From: Pontibacter pamirensis
GTDB lineage: Bacteria > Bacteroidota > Bacteroidia > Cytophagales > Hymenobacteraceae
NCBI RefSeq assembly: GCF_010015475.1
Contig: NZ_SSNI01000001.1
Span: forward strand, 427,158 to 491,157
Length of the DNA stretch: 64,000 nt
Reading direction: 5' to 3'
The first letter of the stretch is position 1. Every line of letters starts with the position of its first letter. This document shows positions 17,330 through 26,889 of the stretch, in pieces. The notes under the pieces were generated by a model. The model was not told the DNA's origin, did no database searches, and saw nothing but the letters and a program-made list of their open reading frames with translations. The position numbers and the translations under genes were made by a program.

Positions 17330-19051
17330 ATGTCAACAGATAAGAAATTAAGAAGTTACGATTGGTTCGGGAAGTCTGATAAGATGGGGTTTGTGCACCG
17401 GTCCTGGTTGCGTAACCAGGGCTACCCTGATGATTACTTCAAGGGGCGACCAGTTATTGGTATTTGCAACACCTGGTCAGAACTAACACCCTGTAACGGG
17501 CACCTCCGCGATTTTGCAGAGGTAGTGAAAAGAGGAGTGATAGAGGCAGGCGGCTTCCCGCTTGAGTTTCCGGTTACCTCATTAGGGGAGACGCTTATGC
17601 GGCCAACCACCATGCTGTTCAGGAACCTGGCCGCTATGGATACAGAAGAAACTATTCGGGCAAACCCGCTGGATGGTATTGTGCTTCTCACCGGTTGCGA
17701 TAAAACCACTCCTTCTACGCTAATGGGAGCCTGCAGCGTAGACCTACCTACCATTGTGGTGCCGGGCGGTCCTATGCTGAATGGCCGGTACAGGGGAGAA
17801 TGTGTGGGCTCGGGATCTTTCAACTGGCTGCACAAGGAGAAGCAAAAGGTGGCAAATTTTTCCGATGCGGATATTCATGAAATGGAAATAGGAGCGGCCC
17901 GCAGCCAGGGCCATTGTATGACCATGGGTACCGCCTCCACCATGGCCTGCATGGTAGAGGCCCTGGGGCTGACACTGCCTGGGGCGGCGGCCATACCTGC
18001 CGTAGACTCGCGCAAAAAGGTAATGGCCCAACTGTCAGGAAGAAGAATTGTGGAAATGGTAAAAGAAGACCTGACACTCTCAAAAGTCCTGACCAGGAAA
18101 GCATTTGAGAATGCCATTGTGGTGAATGCAGCAGTAGGAGGATCTACTAACTTCATCGTTCACCTGCTGGCCATTGCCGGTCGCCTTGGCGTAGAACTGA
18201 ACCTGGAAGACTTTGACACCATCGGAAGCAAGATACCTTTGTTGGTCAACCTGAAGCCATCCGGAAAGTACCTGATGGAGGACTTCTATTATGCAGGAGG
18301 CCTGCCCGTGGTACTTAAGGAGATGCAGCAGTACCTGCATAATGAGGCAATCACCGTTAACGGCCGCCCGATAGGCGAGAATAATGCGGAGATTTCCTGT
18401 TATAATAATGATGTGATTGTCTCTGTGGACGCGCCGCTTCAAAACGAGGCAGGTATTGCCGTGCTTAAAGGAAACCTCTGTGAGAACGGGGCTATCATTA
18501 AACCTTCAGCCGCCTCGCCGGAGCTCATGAAGCACCGTGGGCGGGCAGTGGTGTTCGAAACCATTGAAGACTATCACGCACGGATTGATGATCCGGAACT
18601 GGACATTGATGAGACCTGTGTGATTGTACTCAAAGGAGTGGGGCCGAAAGGCTACCCCGGCATGCCGGAGGTCGGGAATGTGGACCTTCCGGAAAAGCTG
18701 CTGCGAAAAGGAGTGCGGGACATGGTGCGTATTTCCGACGGAAGAATGAGTGGTACAGCAGCAGGCACGGTGGTGCTTCATGTGTCTCCGGAATCTTCTG
18801 TTGGTGGCACCCTGGGCTTGGTGATGGACGGCGACATGATTGAACTGGATGTGGCAAACAGAAGGCTTCATCTGGATGTAAGTGAGGAAGAACTGCAAAA
18901 ACGCAAAGCTGCTTGGATACCGCCAGCGCCCATGGCTGCCAGAGGGTATGTGAAAATTTACATTGATCATGTGCAGCAGGCCCATCTGGGAGCCGACCTG
19001 GATGTGTTGCGGGGTGGTTCTGGTTCAGAGGTTACACGCGATCTTCATTAG
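17330..19051 (+). CDS. IlvD/Edd-family L-arabonate (pentonate) dehydratase
   Basis: 573 aa, close to the usual length of this branch. Three cysteines expected to hold a [2Fe-2S] cluster are present: Cys55 (TPCNGH), Cys123 (TGCDKTTPS) and Cys196 (GHCMTMG). The catalytic serine region DGRMSG has Ser474. Long stretches (NQGYPDDYF, KPSAASPELM, GPKGYPGMPEVGN) resemble Rhizobium L-arabinonate dehydratase, as I remember it, far more than IlvD dihydroxyacid dehydratase. The reaction is aldonate to 2-keto-3-deoxyaldonate with loss of water, in the cytoplasm. With GntP and the FAH-type dehydratase it gives a Weimberg-like route for L-arabonate or D-xylonate. D-xylonate, D-fuconate or a hexonate are alternative substrates. 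Confidence 0.9.
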   Translation: MSTDKKLRSYDWFGKSDKMGFVHRSWLRNQGYPDDYFKGRPVIGICNTWSELTPCNGHLRDFAEVVKRGVIEAGGFPLEFPVTSLGETLMRPTTMLFRNLAAMDTEETIRANPLDGIVLLTGCDKTTPSTLMGACSVDLPTIVVPGGPMLNGRYRGECVGSGSFNWLHKEKQKVANFSDADIHEMEIGAARSQGHCMTMGTASTMACMVEALGLTLPGAAAIPAVDSRKKVMAQLSGRRIVEMVKEDLTLSKVLTRKAFENAIVVNAAVGGSTNFIVHLLAIAGRLGVELNLEDFDTIGSKIPLLVNLKPSGKYLMEDFYYAGGLPVVLKEMQQYLHNEAITVNGRPIGENNAEISCYNNDVIVSVDAPLQNEAGIAVLKGNLCENGAIIKPSAASPELMKHRGRAVVFETIEDYHARIDDPELDIDETCVIVLKGVGPKGYPGMPEVGNVDLPEKLLRKGVRDMVRISDGRMSGTAAGTVVLHVSPESSVGGTLGLVMDGDMIELDVANRRLHLDVSEEELQKRKAAWIPPAPMAARGYVKIYIDHVQQAHLGADLDVLRGGSGSEVTRDLH

Positions 19052-19107
19052 TGCTTTAACAATAAATTTAGGTGTTGGCTGTTTTTGAGCCTCGTCTACA
19101 CCATGCT

Positions 19108-19141
19108 GCAGCACGTATTTCTTAAGTGATATACGTGCTGC
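19108..19141 (+). terminator. Hairpin after pentonate dehydratase
   Basis: Perfect 11-bp arms GCAGCACGTAT (19108-19118) and ATACGTGCTGC (19131-19141) with a 12-base loop, 57 bases downstream of the stop codon. Confidence 0.55.
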
Positions 19142-19612
19142 TTGCGCTTTACACAAGCGGGTTTTGGTATCGGGACGTGGGAGGTTCTTGTGAGAGTAGT
19201 AAAGTTAACTAGTAATTCCTTAGGTAGCAGGTTAGGATTGTTTGCTATTGCAGCCACTCTCCGCGCTTTGTCTTGGGGTAAAGGGCTGGTGTTTAGAAGT
19301 AGGTCGAATAGTTTATGCTGAATGGTTACAACCGCACTTCCCGCTGTAGCATGTGTGTATGGTGGCAGCAGTAGCGCGTAAAAAAGAACAATGCTACTTA
19401 ACAGGTGTGAAGCGGGGTGATTTATAGCGGGAGCCAGGGCAGATTTTGGTGCCGGCCCTGGTAAAGAGGTAAGCGAAGTTAAGAAAGGGTGTTTATAAGT
19501 CCAATAAATTAATTGAATTGTTTAATTGATCGTGTTGCATTACAAGTGCTGCTGTGTGAGTTCAGGCAGGATAGTTCATATTGCTTACCATGAACAGGCG
19601 ATACGGGGGGTG
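19142..19612. other. Intergenic region without recognisable genes
   Basis: The remainder of the 561-bp gap between two convergent genes. I see no convincing reading frame, repeat or RNA structure in it. The short plus-strand frame starting at 19526 is the antisense shadow of the sigma factor gene. Confidence 0.45.
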
Positions 19613-20209
19613 TTAGATTGCCATGGCAAAACAGCCAAGCAGGAAGACATACACAATTTCGTAGCCTTTGAACCTTTCTTTGATCGTCTTCAGGGCCTTA
19701 TTCAAATGGTTTTCGATGTTGCTGTTGCTGGTATTCAGCAGTTGGGCAATTTCTGAATTGCTTTTGCCCTCCACACGGCTCAGCACAAAGACCTGTCGCC
19801 TGACAGGAGGCAGGGTTGCATAAGTGTCTTCCAGCAGCTTTGTTAGATCCTGGTAAGCAACAGTCTCCTCTGTAAAACAGCCTGTATCTGTACTGGTTGC
19901 GGTGATGTACTGCGTAAATGCAAATTCGTACACCCTGCGCCTCGTTTTGTTGTATACGATGTTCTTGGCAATGCTGAACAGGTATCCGTCGAAGTTCTTG
20001 TCCGGGTCCATTGTTTGCCGTCGCGCCCACACTTTCAGAAACACCTCTTGCACTATTTCCTCTGCATCCTCTTTCTGCCTTACCAGGTGCATTGCAAAAG
20101 CATACAGCTTGGGCTCAAATAAGTGATAAAGACTTTCAAATGCAGCTATATCGCCTGTCTTAAGAGCCTCTATAGCGCTGTGCAAACACATAATGCTTCC
20201 TGTCTTCAT
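19613..20209 (-). CDS. ECF RNA polymerase sigma factor
   Basis: The first in-frame ATG in good context is at 20209 (MKTGSIMCLHSAIEAL); the longer frame opens with GTG at 20251 and adds residues unlike the family. About 198 aa. Region 2 (FESLYHLFEPKLYAFAMHLV, then DAEEIVQEVFLKVW) and region 4 with a helix-turn-helix (RVEGKSNSEIAQLLNTS) are clear. The short hydrophobic tail (YVFLLGCFAMAI) is typical of the Bacteroidota-expanded sigma group. It is divergent from a FecR-type anti-sigma gene and an STN-type SusC, so it is probably activated when the SusC binds its ligand and then drives the susCD genes. Confidence 0.9.
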   Translation of the reverse strand: MKTGSIMCLHSAIEALKTGDIAAFESLYHLFEPKLYAFAMHLVRQKEDAEEIVQEVFLKVWARRQTMDPDKNFDGYLFSIAKNIVYNKTRRRVYEFAFTQYITATSTDTGCFTEETVAYQDLTKLLEDTYATLPPVRRQVFVLSRVEGKSNSEIAQLLNTSNSNIENHLNKALKTIKERFKGYEIVYVFLLGCFAMAI

Positions 20210-20401
20210 GGGTTTTTGATTAGTTGGAAGGATTTCACTTCTCGCAGGCACAAGTTTATTTAAGTTGCTAGTGAAAATTCAATATTAATTTATACAAAAT
20301 ATTCACAGATTCAAAAAAAAGTGAGTGCTTAATTATTTTTTTCTGGAGAGGTGGTGCAGGCCTGTAGTTGCGTGTAATCTATACAAACTCCAGAATAGAT
20401 A

Positions 20402-21466
20402 ATGAATAAAGACTTGCTTGATAGGTTTTATGCAGGCGAATGCTCACCAGAGGAGGTGCAGGAAGTGCTGAAGTGGTTCCATAAAAGTAGCCTGAACACA
20501 GAGCATGAGCAAGAACTGAATGACATGTGGCAGAAAGCCAGTCAGCTAACAGACGATAAGCTACAGCATGATTCGGAAAGCATATTCAAGGAAATAAAAG
20601 CGAAAATACAGGAACCGCAGAAGCCAGAGGAAGAGGAAACCGGCACTATCACCCGTTTCCTGCAGCTGCAACCGCCACAGTTCTGGTTAAAGGTGGCTGC
20701 CGCCGTCTTTCTGCCGATTTGCCTTGCCTTTGTGCTGGTGCAATATACCTCCTCCTCTGGAAAAAAGGCTGCTGCATATATGTCAGTAGCGGCTGCCCCT
20801 GGTGTCAAGAAAACTATCAAATTATCAGACGGCTCTGTAATCAGGTTGAATGCGGGTAGCAGTGTCTCTTTCCGGAAGAGCTTTGCTGCCGATAAACGGG
20901 AGATACAGCTGCGCGGAGAAGCTTTTTTTGAAGTTGCCAAAGACAGTCTGCGCCCGTTCATCGTGCACACCGGAAACATATCTACCCAGGCACTGGGCAC
21001 CTCTTTCAATATAAATTACAGTGTGCACAACGCCGCCATCACTGTTGCCTTGGCTACGGGCGTGGTAAAGATTGACAGGCAGGAGCAGGAAGGAAAACGT
21101 CAACTAACCCAATTGGTGCCGGGCCAGCAGCTGTCTTACAACAAGGCGTCGCAGCAGTACAATGTGGCTGCTTTCGACAGAAATGAAGTATTAGGTTGGA
21201 AGCAGGGCGTGCTCGTTTTCAGAAGAGCCGATCTGGGGCAGATTGTCAGGAAGCTGGAGACCTGGTATGGCGTGGATATAGAAGTGGATGCCCAGGACAT
21301 ACAGGACACAGCCTGGAATTACACCGGAGAATATAATAATGAAAAGTTAGAGAGTGTGCTGGAAGGCATCGGCTTTGTGAAAGGCTTTTCATATAAACAA
21401 AAAGGCAGCAAAATAAAAATAGTGTTCAACCAAACCCAGAAACATATGAGTGAGGAGAAGGAATGA
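20402..21466 (+). CDS. FecR-family anti-sigma factor
   Basis: 354 aa. A cytoplasmic N-terminal part of about 93 residues (DRFYAGECSPEEV) would hold the sigma factor, followed by one membrane helix at about 94-115, a periplasmic FecR domain (GSVIRLNAGSSVSF, LRGEAFFEVAKD, GTSFNI) and a C-terminal DUF4974-like domain (about 270-340; VLVFRRADLGQIVRKLE). It should sit in the inner membrane, contact the STN domain of the downstream SusC in the periplasm, and control the ECF factor encoded divergently 192 bp away. This is the standard arrangement for glycan-responsive trans-envelope signalling. Confidence 0.92.
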   Translation: MNKDLLDRFYAGECSPEEVQEVLKWFHKSSLNTEHEQELNDMWQKASQLTDDKLQHDSESIFKEIKAKIQEPQKPEEEETGTITRFLQLQPPQFWLKVAAAVFLPICLAFVLVQYTSSSGKKAAAYMSVAAAPGVKKTIKLSDGSVIRLNAGSSVSFRKSFAADKREIQLRGEAFFEVAKDSLRPFIVHTGNISTQALGTSFNINYSVHNAAITVALATGVVKIDRQEQEGKRQLTQLVPGQQLSYNKASQQYNVAAFDRNEVLGWKQGVLVFRRADLGQIVRKLETWYGVDIEVDAQDIQDTAWNYTGEYNNEKLESVLEGIGFVKGFSYKQKGSKIKIVFNQTQKHMSEEKE

Positions 21467-21586
21467 AAACAGCCAGACCTGGAACAGGGCTGGCTGTAGA
21501 TGCCTCGATAAGAATTCTGTTGGCGCATATTCTTACCAAAGAGGCTGTTGTTTAACGAATGTTATCACATTAAACATTGCAAATTT

Positions 21587-24500
21587 ATGGAAAACAGTTT
21601 TTACAACCTATTAAAAGATGGAGCAAAAAAAGCTTTGTCCTTAGCATCAGTGCTATTGGTTTTTGCCTTTTCCGCATCTGCAGCAGACATTGGGCTACCG
21701 GAGTCTGATATGCAGAACTCAAGAGTGACACTTTCTCTCTCTGAGGCTTCCCTCCAGGACTTTATACGTAGCGTTGAAGCCCAAACCACTTTTCGGTTCA
21801 CATTTGACGAGAAAGAGTTACTTATCAGGAGAGAAATATCGATAGAGGCAAAGAATGAACTGCTCAGTAAGGTGCTGGATCGGGTCGCTGCGGAAACAGG
21901 CTTGGAGTTTAAGCTCATCAATAAAAATATACATGTACGTTTTTTTAAATCGAGCAAAACACCATTAGGAAATTTACCCGCTGAAAGAGTGAATCCGCAG
22001 GCGCCGGTAACAGGGCGCGTTACAGACAGCAAAGGAATGGGTTTGCCTGGTGTGAGTATTGCCATAAAAGGAACAACGAGAGGAACTGTTACGAATGGGG
22101 ACGGAGCATTTACTATAAATGCTGCTCCCAACGATGTGCTGGTTCTGTCTTTTATAGGGTATGAACCGAAAGAAGTGACAGTAGGTAACCAAAGTAATTT
22201 ATCTATTGAACTGAGTGAAAACACGCAGGCGCTTGATGAAGTTGTGGTGACTGCGCTGGGAATTAAAAGAGAAGCGAAGAAACTGGGGTACTCTACGGCT
22301 ACCGTAGACACAGAGGAGTTATTGAGTAGCCGGTCCACCAACGTAGGTAATAATCTGGTCGGAAAAGTATCCGGAGTAAACGTGCAGGCGCCTCCAACCG
22401 GACCGGGTGGTTCCTCCAAAATCAGGATTCGTGGCCAGTCTTCATTTGGTGGTAATAACTCGCCTTTGATTGTTGTGAACGGGGTTCCGATTAACAATAA
22501 CGCTGGTGGTCGTGGAAATGGCGCAGGCGAGGGATTTGCCGGAGAGGCAATGTCAGATACCGGTGATGGCCTGCAGAGTATAAACCCCGAGGATATTGAG
22601 TCTATGACGGTTCTGAAGGGAGCAGCGGCAGCGGCACTGTATGGCTTCCGTGCAAAAGACGGCGCCATCATCATCACTACTAAATCTGGTACAAACCAAA
22701 CGGGTATAGGTATAACTGTTTCTTCCACTGTTCAGGCCGATCAGGCGCTGGACTTCACAGATTTCCAGTATGAATACGGACAGGGCGAGGGTGGTGTGCG
22801 CCCGCAGAGCGTTGGAGAAGCCCGCTCATCTGGTGTCTGGAGTTTTGGTGAGCGCTTTGATGGCCAGCCCACGTGGCAGGTAGACGGGGAGCAACATCCG
22901 TATTCGCCTTTCAAAGACCGCACCGATGCCTTTTATCGTACCGGCTTAATGCTGCAGAACAGCATTGCTTTAGCCGGTGGTAATGAAAAAGGAAGCTTCC
23001 GTGTCTCCTATTCAGATACAGATGCCAAGAGTATTGTGCCGAACTCAAGCTTTACGAGGAAATCTGTGAATTTGGGTTTGAATTATAACCTGACTGATAA
23101 GCTTTCTACGCAGGTAAATGCTAACTATTCCAACGAGGGCAACATCAACCCTCCTGTTGTTTCGCAGCAGGACTTTAACATGAACTCCACCCTTTATACA
23201 CTTGCAAACAGCATAGACCCGAGGTGGATGGAGGAAGCATACAAAGATCCGGTCACTGGCAACGAAATCAATCCTGCGCGTTTTACGAATCGTACCAACA
23301 TGTACTGGTCTATATACGAGCGTTTTGAAAACCGCGACCGCGACCGCCTCTTTGGCAATGTGTCGCTGCGGTACCAGTTCACGCCCTGGCTCTATGCCCA
23401 GGGGCGCGTGGGGCAGGATTACTTCAACGTCAACCATGAGGCTAACCGCCCGACCGGTACTGCTTTTTTACAGCCTGCTACTTCAGGTTTCAATGGTAAT
23501 TATTATCAGGATTCAGAGACTTTCCGGGAGCTTAATCTCGACTTCCTGGTTGGGGCAAACCATGCGTTTGGTGATTTTAGCATTGATGCAACCATCGGTG
23601 GGAACTCCATGGATCAGACAGGCCAGACACTAAGCACTTCTGTAACTAATTTTTATGTTCGGGATTTGTATACCATTAACAATGGACAAATAAAAAACCC
23701 TGGTTATAACTACTACAGAAAGAAAGTAAACTCGTTGTACGGTACGGTGGATTTTGGATTCCGTGAGTATCTGTTTTTAACCGTTACAGGCCGTAACGAT
23801 TGGTTCTCCACGCTGAACCCTGAGTCTAACAGTTACCTTTACCCATCGGTAAGCACTAGCTTTGTGTTCAGCCAGGCTTTTGCCAACTCACTGCCTACCT
23901 GGGTAAGCTTTGGAAAGCTAAGGGCTGCTTACGCTGAAGTAGGGGGAGACACTAACCCCTATACCAACCAACTGTTCTACTCGCTTAATAATCAGACCCT
24001 GAATGGCGTGCCATTAGGAAACATTGCCGGTTCGGTGAGCCCGAACCCAAACCTGAGACCTCTGAAAGTGAAAGAAGCTGAAGTGGGGTTAGAGCTAAGG
24101 TTGTTTAACAACCGGGTAAATCTTGATTTGGCAGCTTACCGCAAGAACACAGAAGATGAAATCCTGAATGTGGATATTTCTAACGCATCAGGTTTTGGGC
24201 AGACAAAGGTGAACGTGGGAAGATTGAGAAACCAGGGGGTGGAAATGTTACTGGGCTTCATCCCGATAACTAATAATAATCTTACCTGGGAAACTGCCTT
24301 CAACCTGACTTACAACCAAAGCGAGGTGCTGGAACTGGCCAATAACCAGCAACGGATCGATGTAGGAACAGGCGAATTTATTGGTATTGTATCGCATGAA
24401 GTTGGCATGCCGTTGGGCTCGGTGCGTGGTGTTGATTTCAGACGAGATGAGAATGGACAAATTATAACCTCTAATGGTAATATGTTAGGAGGAGATATTG

Positions 24501-25039
24501 TTACCTACGGCAGCGCTATTCCAACCCATACAGGAGGATGGCTCAACACCATAAACTTCAAAGGCTTCCGCTTCTTCACACAGGTTGACTTTAAAGCAGG
24601 CCATAAGCTGATCTCTAACTCCAATTTCAACTGGTACCGCCACGGCCTGCACAAGGCAACCTTAGACGGGCGCGAGGGGGGCGTTATATATCCAAGCGTA
24701 ACCCCCGAAGGAGACCCGAATACAACGGCCGTATTGCCGGGAACATTCTACAACGGCGTCCGCAGTTTCAGTATTGCTACTCCTTTTGTATATGATGCAA
24801 GCTTTGTGCGGTGGCGGACTGCCTCTCTAGGGTACGACCTGACCAAACTGCTGAGCAACACCTTCATCAAGGGGCTTAACATCAATGTTTATGTTAACAA
24901 TGTGCTGATGATTAAGAAGTACGTTGACAACCTTGACCCGGAATCGCAATATTCTGCTTCCGATAACCTGGCAGGGCTTGAAGGCCACTCCCTCCCTACT
25001 ACCCGCAGCTATGGTGTGAATGTAAATATCAATTTATAA
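21587..25039 (+). CDS. susC: SusC/RagA TonB-linked outer-membrane transporter with STN signalling domain
   Basis: The ATG at 21587 is used because the longer frame opens with TTG and only adds residues before the signal peptide (cleavage near SASAADIG). Domains: STN (about 38-110; LSEASLQDFIRSVEAQ), carboxypeptidase-regulatory-like domain (about 125-205; VTGRVTDSKGMGLPGV), TonB box region, plug (about 235-360; VGNNLVGKVSGVNV), then the outer-membrane barrel ending in an aromatic-poor VNVNINL strand. The STN domain marks it as a signalling SusC that works with the FecR and ECF genes just upstream. It imports a ligand, probably an oligosaccharide, with the SusD encoded 20 bp downstream. Confidence 0.93.
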   Translation: MENSFYNLLKDGAKKALSLASVLLVFAFSASAADIGLPESDMQNSRVTLSLSEASLQDFIRSVEAQTTFRFTFDEKELLIRREISIEAKNELLSKVLDRVAAETGLEFKLINKNIHVRFFKSSKTPLGNLPAERVNPQAPVTGRVTDSKGMGLPGVSIAIKGTTRGTVTNGDGAFTINAAPNDVLVLSFIGYEPKEVTVGNQSNLSIELSENTQALDEVVVTALGIKREAKKLGYSTATVDTEELLSSRSTNVGNNLVGKVSGVNVQAPPTGPGGSSKIRIRGQSSFGGNNSPLIVVNGVPINNNAGGRGNGAGEGFAGEAMSDTGDGLQSINPEDIESMTVLKGAAAAALYGFRAKDGAIIITTKSGTNQTGIGITVSSTVQADQALDFTDFQYEYGQGEGGVRPQSVGEARSSGVWSFGERFDGQPTWQVDGEQHPYSPFKDRTDAFYRTGLMLQNSIALAGGNEKGSFRVSYSDTDAKSIVPNSSFTRKSVNLGLNYNLTDKLSTQVNANYSNEGNINPPVVSQQDFNMNSTLYTLANSIDPRWMEEAYKDPVTGNEINPARFTNRTNMYWSIYERFENRDRDRLFGNVSLRYQFTPWLYAQGRVGQDYFNVNHEANRPTGTAFLQPATSGFNGNYYQDSETFRELNLDFLVGANHAFGDFSIDATIGGNSMDQTGQTLSTSVTNFYVRDLYTINNGQIKNPGYNYYRKKVNSLYGTVDFGFREYLFLTVTGRNDWFSTLNPESNSYLYPSVSTSFVFSQAFANSLPTWVSFGKLRAAYAEVGGDTNPYTNQLFYSLNNQTLNGVPLGNIAGSVSPNPNLRPLKVKEAEVGLELRLFNNRVNLDLAAYRKNTEDEILNVDISNASGFGQTKVNVGRLRNQGVEMLLGFIPITNNNLTWETAFNLTYNQSEVLELANNQQRIDVGTGEFIGIVSHEVGMPLGSVRGVDFRRDENGQIITSNGNMLGGDIVTYGSAIPTHTGGWLNTINFKGFRFFTQVDFKAGHKLISNSNFNWYRHGLHKATLDGREGGVIYPSVTPEGDPNTTAVLPGTFYNGVRSFSIATPFVYDASFVRWRTASLGYDLTKLLSNTFIKGLNINVYVNNVLMIKKYVDNLDPESQYSASDNLAGLEGHSLPTTRSYGVNVNINL

Positions 25040-25059
25040 CGTCAACTAAGAGCAACATC

Positions 25060-26637
25060 ATGACAAAGAATATATATAAATATGTGGTGCTGATTGCCTT
25101 GCTAATAGGTGCAGGCGGCTGCGATAAGGATTTTGAAGAAATAAACACCAATCCTATAGAACCAACTACTCTTGACCCTGTGTACCTGTTCTCGGATGCA
25201 CAGCGAACTTCCGCAGTCAGCACGCTGGGTTACCAGGCGGCCATTGTTCAGCAAGTGCAGATACCATATTCAGGATTCGTGGCAGGCGGTAACCTCAATT
25301 TGGTTAATGAAACTCAGTCTGCACCCATGTTCAACGACCTCTACACACAGACAATCAGGAATTTGACTGCTGTAATTGAGATGACCAAGGATGATCCGGA
25401 GCGGAGTAACCTCTACAACATGGCAAGAATCTGGCGCGCGTACAGTTTTCAGGTTTTAGTAGACACCTACGGAGATGTGCCTTATTTTGAGGCAGGCAAA
25501 GGTTTTCTGGAGAGTACTTATTTGCCTGCGTACGATGAGGCTTCGGTTATATACGAGGACATCATAAAGGAATATCAGCAGGCTACTGATGCGTTAAATC
25601 CAGATGGGGATGTCGTGCCGGGAGACTTGTTTTATCAGGGCAATATTGAACAGTGGAAAAAGCTTGGTAATTCGCTTTTGTTGCGTACCGGAATGCGTTA
25701 TACTGAAATTGACGAGGCGAAAGCGCAGTCCATTGTAACGACAGCGGTTGATCCTGCAAGAGGCGGTGTAATTACCTCTAATGAGGATAATGCTTTTGTT
25801 CCCTATAGCAGTATTTTCATCCATCCCATGTCATCTCCGCTGATGGCTACTGAGCGGCTTAACTATTATGTAGGAGCTCCGTTTGTTGAGTTTCTACAGG
25901 AGACAGATGATCCGCGCTTAGAGTACATTGCCGTAAAATACGAGAACCCTGCCGGGACCCTGGAATCGTTAGGAACTGAAAATACGAACCCGGAGGACCA
26001 GCAAGGGATGCCGTATGGTTATGATGACACTAACATAGCCAGTGCACCTGGTTTTCCAGGTAAGATTGGGGCTGCCTTCGCCTACTCCCAGTTTAACCGC
26101 AGGACTGTACTGCAACTCGACAGACCTGAGTTTCTGGTAACCTATGCCCAGACAGCCCTCCTTTTAGCTGAGGCCGCGCATAGAGGGTATATCCCGGGAG
26201 GTGAAGCCGTGGCTCAGGAATATTATGAAGCTGGCATCCGGGCACATATGGAACAGATGGAGGCCTATAGTGGTGTAACTGAGGAGGCAATCATCAACAT
26301 TACACCAGAAGAGGTGGCCGCATTCTTGGCACAGCCTGAAATTGCCTATGACCCGGCCCAGGCACTTGAGCAGATAAACGAGCAGTACTGGGTTGCTTCT
26401 TTCCTTCAGTTTCAGGAAGCCTGGTCTAACTTCCGTAGAAGTGGCTATCCGGAATTAGAGCCTATTAATTATCCGAGCCAGGACCCTTCTGTAAACGATT
26501 TCGGGGGCGGCTTCATCCGCAGGTTGCCCTACCCGCTGAGAGAAAGATCTGTAAACGAAAACAATGTAAACGAGGCAATAGCACGGATGGGGGGCAACAC
26601 GCTCGGCAACCCGGTTTTCTGGGATGTTGTGGACTAG
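25060..26637 (+). CDS. susD: SusD/RagB-like surface glycan-binding lipoprotein (SusD-like group 2)
   Basis: 525 aa, lipoprotein signal with Cys21 (GAGGC), followed by DKDFEEINTNP, a start typical of the SusD-like 2 group. TPR-type helices are suggested by RIWRAYSFQVLVDTYGDVPYF and by the C-terminal LAEAAHRGYI and SFLQFQEAWSNFRRSGYPEL segments. It should form the lid over the SusC barrel encoded 20 bp upstream and bind the substrate at the cell surface. It is the last gene of the transcript, with an 18-bp hairpin behind it. Confidence 0.92.
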   Translation: MTKNIYKYVVLIALLIGAGGCDKDFEEINTNPIEPTTLDPVYLFSDAQRTSAVSTLGYQAAIVQQVQIPYSGFVAGGNLNLVNETQSAPMFNDLYTQTIRNLTAVIEMTKDDPERSNLYNMARIWRAYSFQVLVDTYGDVPYFEAGKGFLESTYLPAYDEASVIYEDIIKEYQQATDALNPDGDVVPGDLFYQGNIEQWKKLGNSLLLRTGMRYTEIDEAKAQSIVTTAVDPARGGVITSNEDNAFVPYSSIFIHPMSSPLMATERLNYYVGAPFVEFLQETDDPRLEYIAVKYENPAGTLESLGTENTNPEDQQGMPYGYDDTNIASAPGFPGKIGAAFAYSQFNRRTVLQLDRPEFLVTYAQTALLLAEAAHRGYIPGGEAVAQEYYEAGIRAHMEQMEAYSGVTEEAIINITPEEVAAFLAQPEIAYDPAQALEQINEQYWVASFLQFQEAWSNFRRSGYPELEPINYPSQDPSVNDFGGGFIRRLPYPLRERSVNENNVNEAIARMGGNTLGNPVFWDVVD

Positions 26638-26693
26638 CTGCAGATAGTTAACCCTGGCAACAATTTTCCTGATTTCTTGTAGAGGCGGGCATT

Positions 26694-26744
26694 ATGCTTT
26701 AGAGGGTAAAATTTTCTGAGATTGAGTTTTACCCTCTAAAGCAT
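26694..26744 (+). terminator. 18-bp perfect hairpin after SusD
   Basis: Arms ATGCTTTAGAGGGTAAAA (26694-26711) and TTTTACCCTCTAAAGCAT (26727-26744) are exactly complementary with a 15-base loop. It ends the susCD transcript 57 bases after the stop codon; no T-run follows. Confidence 0.7.
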
Positions 26745-26889
26745 GACCAGGAACAGCCTTGCTATGCCTTTTAAGTAAACTGTCCAGCTAGCAGAGTTGG
26801 CAAAGCACCTGAGGTTCTGCTTGCGATGATGCACCTGCCTGATAACAAGTTCAGAAACTAAATCAACTAAATCACTAAACAAGCATTAT

